This document shows positions 1 through 11,100 of a stretch of 64,000 nt of DNA, piece by piece. Within the stretch, counting starts at the first letter, position 1, and each line of letters starts with the position of its first letter. The translations under genes were made by a program, and so were the position numbers. The DNA lies in assembly GCA_963966185.1 (NCBI GenBank), contig CAWZYM010000127.1, positions 87,001 to 151,000 on the forward strand. The letters run 5' to 3'. This DNA comes from Rhabditoides inermis. Its lineage: Eukaryota > Nematoda > Chromadorea > Rhabditida > Rhabditidae. The notes under the pieces were generated by a model. It had not been told where the DNA came from, did not search any database, and saw only the letters and a list, made by a program, of their open reading frames with translations.

Positions 1-58
1 ACGGCAAACAGAGGCTGTTCAGCACGGTGCGATAAGGGGGAGAGAGAAATAGAGAGAA

Positions 59-650
59 TTATAGGGTATCCCCCCGGTTCACGGTACGGCAGCCATCTCG
101 CCGCATATTTTCCAGACATCATTTCATCGCATTTAGCATTTAGCTATCGGCCCGCGCAAGATCATTCGACCGCGCGAATTGCGCGCTTTGCGGTCTGATT
201 TTAGGGAAATGAAGGTCATTTGCAATTCTAATGAAGCAGAGTTCTTCCCCTTCAAGAGCTAATAACTCCTTCCGGAAACGATTAATTTTTCCAATTTCTG
301 GATATGTGGTGTGGATCCCCAATCCCCATAGAACTCTAGATTTCAATTTTTGAATTTCGCCCTAGTTTTCTTGTTATCATTCGATAACCACGTTTTGAGG
401 CGATTCAATAGGTAAAACTAGAAAACTTAATAACTCACTTCAAACTCATGCTACAGAACCCAGTTTGAGGGAAAAGGTGATTTGATAGAGACCGCACAGA
501 ACTCTAGATTTCGATTTTTCTATTTCTTTCATTTTTGCCGCGTTTTCGGCGTAAAACCTCGAAATTTCTCCAATTTGCATAAAAAGCTCGTCATTTCGCC
601 CCTGTCTCATAATTCGCGTACCGTGAAAATGGGGGATACCCTATATAAGA
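59..650. mobile_element. MITE, TA-target, copy 1
   Basis: The ends form imperfect terminal inverted repeats of about 30 bp. The left end reads TAGGGTATCCCCC followed by TTCACGGTACG, and the right end is its reverse complement. Both ends abut TA, which fits a TA target-site duplication. Nothing inside reads as a transposase, so this is a non-autonomous DNA transposon. The same TIR type and similar subterminal sequence occur at 41072-42079. It lies upstream of the kinase-like exons at 880-1262, possibly in an intron of that gene. Confidence 0.75.
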
Positions 651-879
651 TTACATTTACGAAAGCAATGATTTTGAATGATTTTGATGTGAAGCGTTCA
701 AAAAAGTGCAAGTATACGGACTTTCTGGCTAATGTCATCAATCCACATCGCGAACATTCACTGTAACATTGTGCACACTGCTTGGTGCACCACAAGACTT
801 GACACGAGCCTGCGTCAAGCGTCAGAGTGATAGTTATCGATCCACAGCGAGAATGGAACTGACAAGTTACTCGTTGTAG

Positions 880-1262
880 ATGTCGGTGGAAGAGTTCGGC
901 ACGATGCTCGACTACATCGACACGCAGAAGTACGTGGACAAGGTCGACTACGACTACATCTACACACTCATCAACAAGGCGGCTGAAACGAAGAAGGTAC
1001 GAGGTCGACTCGCGTCGCGATCCCATATATGCAATACCAGCGAATTGCACGAACAATTCCAGGTTTCGATGAAGGATCCACTAGACTGGCTTATCGGCAA
1101 AGATCGCGAGAATTTCAAGGTACAGTACCTAGAGATACTGTACTTTAAATAGCCCTACTGTACTTTCAGCGTCAACAGATGGAGAAGAGCTTGGCAGCCG
1201 ATACCAAGGTGCAGCAGAAGAGCAAGTGTGTCACTAACATTGTCGAGCAGAACCTCGGCTGA
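880..1262 (+). CDS. 3' end of a casein-kinase-1-like (TTBK-like) kinase gene, partial
   Basis: Three exons, about 880-996, 1063-1119 and 1170-1262, join in phase 0 and end at TGA. The encoded ~100 residues read as the C-terminal lobe of the CK1 superfamily: a DYIDTQKYVDKVDYDYIY stretch, then a KDPLDWL motif like the 'PYDWE' that closes CK1 kinase domains, then a Lys/Gln-rich tail. The ATP-binding and catalytic exons are absent. Upstream is only a MITE and unassigned DNA, and the first exon begins right at an acceptor (TTGTAG). The gene may start outside the window or be a truncated copy. It sits tail-to-tail with the ABCC gene on the other strand. The subfamily is inference. Confidence 0.6.
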
Positions 1263-1597
1263 TCGATCGATATCGATCGATAGTCAATCGATATAACAAG
1301 TGTGATCAAATCGTAAATCGAACAACATTCCCTACTTAAATCCCGCCCACCTTAGAACTTGAGACACATCTGTAGAGTTTCCCCTTACAGCCCTTGTGTA
1401 AATTGACTACGTGCGAGAGATAAACCGTTAGATCTTTGTTTCGCCGGTTAGAGAACACGGCGCTTCCCAAGACACATTCAATGTAACCGCGTCTGTTGCA
1501 AAAAAAGTCCTCACTGTAACCGTTCGTCTTCTGTTCTGCTACCAATCTGATAATAGTTGATGTGCAAGCAGTTTGCAGTAGGAACAAGTGAACGCAC

Positions 1598-1891
1598 CAT
1601 GAGCGGACTGCTCCAGTACTGCTGGATCTGCGGGGTGATCGACTTGAACCTCTCCACATCGATCGCCATCAGATTCACAATCTCTCCTGCAATCGATTAT
1701 CGATTATCATTTATATAAATAGAATATCTGATGGGTACCGGGTACGTCATTCGTATTGTAGAAGCAAAGATGGTATCAATCATACAACACTCATGAATCG
1801 GATTTTACAAGACATAAAATTCTCACCTTGTGTCTTCTCGCGACGGGCAGAGTTTGAGAGGCGGAGAGTCTGGAACGGGAGAGATCAGTCC

Positions 1892-1929
<38 letters not shown>

Positions 1930-4900
1930 GGAGAGAGAGCCGCACCTTCTCGTACACAGCAGTGGTGAGTACAGACTGCATCTTGATCGACGCTCGACTC
2001 ATCATAGTGAAGTAGTTGTTGAGGGTGAGCGTACTAAATTATACGTTTCAGTTCGAATACGTTTCGCCAATAACAATCTTTTCTGCATTGAGTCAGAGAG
2101 TAGAATCAAGCAATCGAGTTATCTACCAAAAGTATAAAACAATAAGTAGAGTGAATAGCATTGGAGTAATGATAATAACTGACCGAATGGCGTTGGAGAG
2201 GAAAAGCCCCACAGCGTAGGCGACACCCTCCCACCACTGCGCCTGAGGGTCCTCCGTGAACGAGATGAGCATACTGAAAGTCACGCCCACTATGACTCCG
2301 CCCACGTGAGAGAGAGAAAGAGAGACGGGGGGGGGCTCACTTGAGGAAAAACGGGTTCATGAACTGCAGCAGGTCCGAGAACAGCTTGATCAGCGACGCG
2401 CCGATCAGCTCGTACTGAACATATTGATTTATTGATTGGTCACATGTCCACCCACGCACCTTGAACAGTCTCCAGAGGGTCCAGACGATAGAGGGCAGCT
2501 TCGGCTCCAGTTTGTCCTTCTTCTTCTTGTCTGCTGGAAAAAGGAAAATGAAATTGTGCTACAACCGCAACAAATACGTTTCACGTTACACTCAACATGT
2601 AATCCACTAAACATAATACAATGAATACAATGACATTAACGAAATCTCATCAAATGTGACTGCAACCAACCTCCTTCATCGCCGCTCGATCCGTAGCTCT
2701 TGGAAGACTGTGCGAGAAGAGGCGAGGTGTCCGACTGGCCCCGCCCATTCTGGCCACGCCCACTCGCTCCAGTCGACGCGCGCTTGCGAGCCAGAGAGTA
2801 GGTGCGAACGCGGGCCTTGTAGTCTGCAGATGAATAAGGTAAGAAAAGAGACGAGAGGGGGGGGAGAGGGAGGGAGAGGGAGAGAGAGGGGGGAGGGGAG
2901 AGAGGGAGGGAGAGGGAGAGAAAGAGGGGGGGGGGGGAAGAGGGTTGGGAGAGACAACGCACCGGCCTTCTCCTTCTCCCACTCGCGATTCCACGCGGCA
3001 GCCAGGTTGTCAGTCGAGAGGCCCTCATCCAGTTGGAACAGGTCGTCCACCTGTGCATTATCGATTACTTCTGACTTCTGCCAATTAATCAATCGATACC
3101 TCCAGCGGCTTCTTGTTTCCCTTGGCGACGAGTGCCGAGTACCAGTGCATGACTTGTCGGTTGAGGAACGAGGCGCGAGCTTCCGGTGACGACATCTCCT
3201 GGAACACACGCATAGCCACGCCCCCTCAAGCTCCGCCCACCTCGTATCCGCTCTTTCCGCAGCAACTGATTGGGTCGGTGAAGCAGTGGAGGAACAGTTG
3301 GATGAGGATGAGGGGATAGAATACGAGGTAGGCACAGTAGCGGAAGAACTCCACTTCAGATACCAGCTGAAAGAGGGAGTCAAATCAAAGATTTATAGTT
3401 CGAGGGGTACAACTCGTAAAGCGTGGAGGAACAGGGATTCCGAACCGTCATACACGGTCACCGTAGAGATGCCCCTTTCAAAACTTCACATAATGAGCGT
3501 GTTTCGCGACTGTCTCTCTCACTGTCCGAGTCCCACCCTTCTCCCCCACTTGTCAAGACTAAGCTATGGGGCAGGGTTCAGTCTAAGGTACTCTACAGTA
3601 AGGGTACTAATAACTACAGTAATGGTAATAGTAACTACGGTAATCTACAGTGATAACAATACAATACATCAGACCTGTCTCCATGGCCGTCGAGAGGGTT
3701 GCCACAATACTCTCGCCAATAAATACATAACAGTAATATAGAAGTGACTTTATCGCATATAGTAAATATACATGAAAGGGCGACCGCTCACGCGGATCGT
3801 CCCGGCGATAAGTGTCGATCTCTCTCACTTCTCTCTTACGTGTCTGTGCTCTCTCTCACTCTCTCGTTCCGGTCGGGACATTCCGGGGGGGACGCGAGAA
3901 CATCTCGAGTGTAATGAGTGATGTGACACGGGGGGGAGATAATCGATACTTATAAATTTATAAAGTGACAATTGCCCTGTTTTTTGGGCTTCTCAGTCTA
4001 CGTTCGGTAGTGGGTCTCCTCCTGTCGCTTGTTGAAGACGTGTTGTCGTTGACGTGTTGTTTTGTCGTTGACGATGAAGGCTTCTTCTGACGGCTGGTAG
4101 GTATAGTCGCGTCTGGTGTGAAGTGACGGTAGAGTGAGTGCGCGCTGCCGATTACGTTACTGTTTTTTCTTCTTCCGAGAACCTCTTTTAAGTTCTCCTT
4201 TTTTGTTTTTAGAGTGACGCCAATTGATTACGATCATTGTTTACATCTTTTGTATCAGATCGTGTGTGGCGTGGCGGTTCGGATGCCCTTTGCAATCCCT
4301 TTGAATCCGCCACATGTGCCTTCACAGGACATGGCTTGGACACTCCTCATACATTGTATCCAACTCGGCTGGCGAGGGCGGCTGGTTTCGTTTTCCTTGT
4401 TTTCTAGAAACTCTGCCTATTTGCCCGTTCAGATGCGTTCTCTTGTCCTTCTCCTTCTTGCTCTGCTTGGCGTCGCTGGTGTGTACGTCTCGCGCTCGCC
4501 GTCGGCTTGCGGGGAGTGGCAAGTGTCGGCCTCGTGCCCGAGGTGTCCCTCGGGGCACTTGTGCATCGTCCGTCTTTCCGAGTGAGTTGTTTATCTGCTA
4601 TCCAATGTGTATTGCGCAAGGAGAGAGGGTGGAATCTGTTGTTCCAGACTTTGGATCGTGCACTGTCTTCCGATGAGCGTGCTATCGTCTCATGCTACCG
4701 ATCGTCGCCGTCAGCAGCCCGTGCCTCCTACGACTACTTCGGCGGTGCCCCTTTCATCCGCTTCCCCTTCTCGCTCTCGCGAGTGTGTTGAGTGTGACGC
4801 GGCTTCTATTGATCTCGGCCATATTGTACTTGTCATTGTCGCCATTATCTCCACCTTTGCTGTCGCTTACCTTCTGTATCGTCAGGGGGCGGGTAGGCGT

Positions 4901-7900
4901 GAGTATGCTCCTCCTGCGGCTGCTCAGATGCGCCTTGTGTCTCTGCGCGCCCTGTCGTCTTAATCCGCTGCCTAGGCCATACTCTTTCTCCGATTGTCGC
5001 GTCCAATTGCTCATGATATAATCTTGCGTTTCTCGATCCACACATGCTACCTCATCCTTGTTTATTTCAATTGCTTGTCCCGATAAATTATGATAAGCAA
5101 TGACCTTGATTGGAGGCGGGTGAGTGCGCCTATCTGCACATCTCTATTACTTGATGAGTGAGAGCTTCACTCTCTAGAAGTTTCGATGTATGTGCTGGTG
5201 AAAGGAGATTATATTGTCACTGGGGTTTTGGGATGGATCCAGCTATTCCTTCCGACTCGCGTCCCTCGTCGATGCGGCCTTATATTCATTGCCGATCCGC
5301 CGCGCGTCAGGTATACTGTAGCTGATCCGTTTGATTGTATTACAATCATTTAGTCGCACTCCGCTCGCTCTGATCGATCTCGCTCTCATTCAACTTGTGG
5401 ATTCTTTTGTTTTCTCCCTTGTTGGTTTGAATGGGCTGACTTCGCTTCGCGCACGCCCCTTTGAGATATCGGATGCGCCGGCGTCTGACCAGAGTCTCTT
5501 TTGGCGCCCGGTGGCCAATCATTGCCGTGGGGTGCGGCGTGGCCTCGCTCTGCTGCGTACTCACGTGCGGCAGTTTGCGGGGATAGCGGCTGTCGTCGAA
5601 AAGGTGGATATCAATTACAAAATTTTAATCCTCTTTGTAATCGCCTTTCTTTCCGGTTGTCGCCCTACCTCATCATGTGCATCCGGCTGAGCGGTCGACT
5701 CGTTTTCATTTTGTCCCTCTTGATTGGGAGTCCCCTTCCCTGCTTCCCAGTATTCGCGTCCTTGAACGCCGTGTTCACCTCCTGGCTATCGGGAGCTTAT
5801 ATCTGACCCCCAGTGAGCTAGCCTCGGAGTTGGAGGCGGCGTCTGCTTATGCTAATGTAGTGTACGCCTTTCCTCGCTCGTGAATCGCATTGATAGCGCA
5901 TTTTTTTTTTGTAGATAAATTGATTTTTGTTTTGTTTAGTTGCCATGAGTCAGCTGCGCGCTCGCAAGTCGGATCGTCGTACGGAATTGAGTGCGAGGGT
6001 CGCTGACCGTTCTGTCTTTCTTTCTGACCGCGCTCGCGTCACTGTTCAGCTACAGAGTGCTCTCGACGATGCGCGTTCGTCTTGTAGTGCTCTTCACGAG
6101 CTTTGGGAAGAGTTAGTTGGACAGGCGGCTACTCTCTCTGATCAAGATCTGTCTGCTCGCGATACGGTAAGTGGCGTCTGTCACCTTCTCCCGTCATACA
6201 GTATTACAGTATGCTCGCGACGCTTTTGCCATACTCGAGGGCCTGTTCAACATGGAAGATGTGAGTGCTATTCTCGTGGCTAGTACTTTTTCACGCCTCC
6301 CTTTTAGTCCGCCCGTGATATCGCGCGCGGTCTCAAAGGGCTCTCCGCGCTGGCTACGCTGCACTTGAAGTCCCTCCGCCGGCTGGACCAGTCGGATGAC
6401 GATTTTTGGTCTGAGCATAGGTTGATCGTGGATAGGCTGGAGGAAGTGAATGTGAAATCCCATGCGTTCTCTGCACGCTGCGCAGCTGCTCGTGAATCTG
6501 CGCGTTCCTCTCTTCACCTTGCTCCTGCCATCACCCTCTTCCGTCGCCGTCGCCATTTTGTGAGTGACGCTCATTTTGCCGCTGGGCAGCGCGATGCCCC
6601 TGGCGCCTCCCGCGCTCGCGCGTCCTCTCAGTCTACTCGCCTGCGTCTCTCTATTCCCCCTACTCTCTCTGTGACCTCGGCCTCATCCTCTCCCAACGCC
6701 CCTTCCGATAACACTATGATCGATCTTCTCCGTTCATTCACAAACTAATAACCTTTATTGCTCGCATTTTTTATAACACATTCAACATTGCCTTCACTTG
6801 TTCATTTTATCTGTGCGATATGAATATAATTGTGCTTGCTTCGTGTTGTGGTGTTATTTGGTGGCGATTGGTGTGTTATTGAGTCGCCGTCGATATATAA
6901 GTGGTGGGTGCATGTTGGTCGGTGGGGTAGCTGGAGTGAGGTAGGATGGGATGAGGCTGGCGGTAGACTGGCTGGCGAGGAGGTGCGGAGGGAGACTGTG
7001 GCGGGCGCGACTGGCATCTGGAGAGGGCTATCAGCGAGTCGGCGTCTCGAGAAGGTCGGCCTCAATCTGGCTGACCCTCTCCTCCAACGCCTTTTTTTCC
7101 CTCTCCAGGATCTCCTTGTCGTGCTGCGCACGCTCTACTGCATCCCGCATGGCCTTGAGCGCCTGCTCGGCCTTTTTGGCCTGCAGCTTGCGCACGCGTT
7201 CTTCCAACTCTTGTTGTCGTTGGAGAGCGGACAGCTTCTCCTATAATTTGTCTATTATTTCTCTCCCAATCGTCGACTTTCGCGCTCTCTTTCTCATTCT
7301 CACCTTGAGCTCAGTTGCTTCTTCCTCGTTGTTCTTGTCCTCGGTCGTGTCCTCCTCATCGTCCCGTTTTCCCGTCATCAAGAACTAAATTGAGGGTTAT
7401 CCTATGCCCTCCCTCTCTCTCTCTCTTTCTGGCTCTCTCTTTTTCCTTCACTTATTTCGATCTGGAGAATCCTTTCCTCCACCAGGCGGTTGAACTCCTC
7501 CTCGCCGACTCCATCCTCCAGGAGGGGGCATACCCTGCCCCAATGGTGACCGCCAGTGGCCATGCACCGCTTGTTCCTGCAACGTCCTTCTTGGACGGTT
7601 TTTTCCGCGCGATTGTGACACGCCCAGGGCTGATGTGCAGGCTCCATGCACAGCAAACAGAAGTCGGAGACGACGGCATACTCCTGGAGCCTTGGCGTCG
7701 GCATGACTGATAGTCTCTTGCAGGAAATTGCCACATGCCTGTTTTTCCTGCATACGGCGCAGTGGGGTCTTAGCTGCTGGGCTGTCGCGGGGGCTGCAAT
7801 TCATTTCTTCTCGATTGCTCGACGCTGCCTATTTTACCGTTTCGCCGTCCTCCTTCCACATCCCTTGTCGGGGGGTAGTCGGGTGCTGTGTTACGGGCGC

Positions 7901-8089
7901 GGTTTCTCGGGTAGGCACCGTCGTTGCGATGGCTGTGCTTGTGGCTGGACATAGTCGATTGGGATCAGTTACGGTCCTGCAATGCGCGATTTATCTCTCG
8001 CAACCTTTGGTAATGACGTAATACGATATCGCGTTTGATCGGTTAGTCGCGTTTGTTATGGTTAGCTTATACCGCGAGTCGTATAGATG

Positions 8090-8126
<37 letters not shown>

Positions 8127-11100
8127 CAATGACCCCTTATTGGGTCTGGGAGAGATGGTCGGGGGAGATGCCCGGGGCAGGTGCCTCCGGCGCGGCGTCT
8201 TTGGGAATGAATGCCGTTGGGGGTGGGCGGGAAGATACGCTGCGCGTGCGTCCTTCTCCTGTCATCCATCATTCATTATGGCTCCGCGCGTTATCTTATC
8301 CTCTTTCGTTTTCTCTTTTTGGTTATGAGATCAAGGTTATTAACCGTATTACTGGTATGGTTTACCGTATTCTCTAGGTTACCCGCCCTCCCATGCTCAC
8401 TGGCAAATTGAACCCGTATCAATGACTATGGAATTGTATAGACAGTTTATACATATTATACACATTATATACATTATATACAATTTGTACACCACATTCG
8501 ATAACTAGTAGGTTTCATTTGGGTTTGGGTGGGCGATTCCTGTTGGCAGCATCGCGAATTGTACTTGTGGCTGCTGCCTGTTGAGGCATTGCATGCAGTT
8601 TAGCTGCCATATTGTGGGCGAGAATAGCACGATGAGGAAGATAATTATTGCTATTGCGAGGATAATCGGTAGCCACTCGTCCATCGCTCTCAGAAACCTG
8701 ATAGTCTTTTCGACTGTTTCGCACAGCTGGTCCCATATCCCGATAGTTTCTGGAGCGATGTACGTTGTGCCCTTGGCTGTGTTTGCCATTGGTATGCTGC
8801 CCTCAATGTAGTCTAGCTCACCGGTTGTTGCGATTGCGATCGATTTCCCTCCGCAATGCACAGTACACGACTCTTTGACCTCGCGCTCTTCGAAATAGCG
8901 TCTGATCTTAGTCACGTGACCGGTTTTGTCACATTGAATTGTGTCTACAAAATTGTCCGTACATTGTATCTGGGCGGCTCCCGGTACTTCCGAATGACAT
9001 CTTAGTTTGAATTTTGCCCCTTTGAGGCAGTTGAAGCATCCGGTTATGGGGGACACGTCACTCACCCGGCAGGGAGTGTCGTATTGGGAATATGACAGGT
9101 TTAGTCGTTCTTGGATGTTGAATTGAATGTGCAGCGCGTCGCGTGTTGTAATCAATTGCGGCTTCACTTGCGACGTTACCTTCAATTCAAACCCTTCGCC
9201 TATGGTTGGCAACATGTTGTTTGGATCACGGAGGAGCGAGTAGTAGTCGGTATCTGGGCATCGGCATAAAGCATTGTCGTCTGCGAAATCGCACCTGCAT
9301 CGATCTATAAACGTGCAGTGAGTTGCGTTAGAGCATCGCAGAACTGGATCCGCTTCTTCTTGTCGGATGTGTGCGATTTCTTTGTTTATGCGCAGAAATT
9401 TGTCTAGTTTAACTCGTGGTGAGTCGAAGTGAATCAATTTCATTGTCGATCCGTTGTATACCTTTTTGTTTATACTCGTGGCCATGCTATCGACAAGCTT
9501 CACTGTCTCAATCGTCTTTTCTCCGTGGGGTGGGACCGTTGTTACTTCTAGTGAAACTTCAGGCACCCAATAGTTGCACTCGATAATTTCCACTAAATCG
9601 TATGTCGTTGGCTTAGCGTATACTCTGTAGTATAGGCAGCTGCTTGACAGTGTGAGACACTTGCACAGGAGGAATCCGCATTTGTTTGTACAGTATGTTG
9701 CCCCGCTGTACTTGTTCGCTTCGCTAAACTCGCTAATGATTGTGTCCTGATCGATGTCGTTGCATTTGCCTCCGGTACACAATCCGCTCCCCGCACATCT
9801 TCTAATCGACTCAGTTTTTGTCGTTATGTTTCTGGTGTACAGAGTGCGAGAGGCTCCACAGGTCCATGTCACGTCTTTCAAGCGAATCATCGTCTTTTGC
9901 ATTTTCTTACCGGGGTATTCAATGTTTATGCACACTGTTCGATCGATACTCGTAAAGAACATGTTGATTGACGTTTGGGTTGAGCATGAGTCCCGTGAGC
10001 ACGTTATGGCCTCGGTCGTAATTGGGGTCGTCTTATCGCATGTCTCGGCGGTACATGCTGTGATAAAGCTTACTGCTATCGCGATCTGGGTGAGGGTCGA
10101 GAGTGACATGGACAGTGGGCGTTTAGAGTACCTCACTGATCGGTCGCTTCGTATGATGCACGTTGGTTGCTGCACGTTGAATGGGATTGGGGTGTATCTG
10201 CTGATTCCGCTCATGTCGTCTGACTCTCTCCTTTCAACGTCAACCTGCGTCTCTTCTACCCTCTCGTCTAGCATGTTTTCGGTTGTTTCCTCTTCTTCGG
10301 CTGGTCGGGGAATGTCCTTTTTCTTCCTCCGCACGCAGCACGCAGCGGTTCTTGCGCAACATCCAGCAGATCGTCTGCACATTGTCCTATCCCTCCATGC
10401 CTTCTTTATGCGTTGCCTGCAGCGAATCAGTAGCGCCAGAAGCGTACCGGGGATTATTGTGATGAGCGCGAGGAACAGTATCGCCTTCTTTTTGTGGCAG
10501 TGAGGGTTGACTAGGGTTTGGTACATGCATATGGTACAGTGGTTTACGCTGCATAGGTCGATTCCTGGACATGTGTGCTTGATTACCTCGTTTCTTTTGC
10601 CGTTGTATTTTCTCCAAGTCACCAAGAAAGGGTGCACAATGACGTGTGCGTCCACAGGGATAGTTATTCCTTCTAACTCATCGATTGCTGCGCGCACTTC
10701 ATCATTGCAAGCCTTCTCGTCCTCGTCTATGCAAACCCTGTATTTTGTGTATTCATCGGTCTTTGCGTGATCGAATAGTTGTACGCCCTCATCTGTGCAC
10801 TGTATTGATCCCGAGTATGCTGGTTCGATAATCAGGAAGTGCTCTTGTGGGTGGATCACGGATCCATTCTCGTAATGATTTCCGATATAGACGCGCGTGC
10901 TTTCATTTTTTCCCGTGGATGCCTCTAACTTATCTTCGTTTGTTTCAGTCATGCCGTCCATTTCGGGTTCGGAGTCGTCATCTGCTCCGGAGAACAGCCG
11001 CTTCATCTCCTCGTCCACATAGGTGGGTTCTTCATACTCTAACTCGATTTCTTGTTGCTCGGCGAGATCTTCTATCTCCTCTCGCGTCATTTCACTTAGC

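Noticed and set aside
3286..3741. Frame crossing the ABCC exon and the LTR boundary as a chimeric gene
   Set aside because: Opposite strand to both the ABCC exon and the element; no start or splice support.
9754..10503. 249-aa plus-strand frame
   Set aside because: Antisense shadow of the env part of the BEL polyprotein; no independent support.
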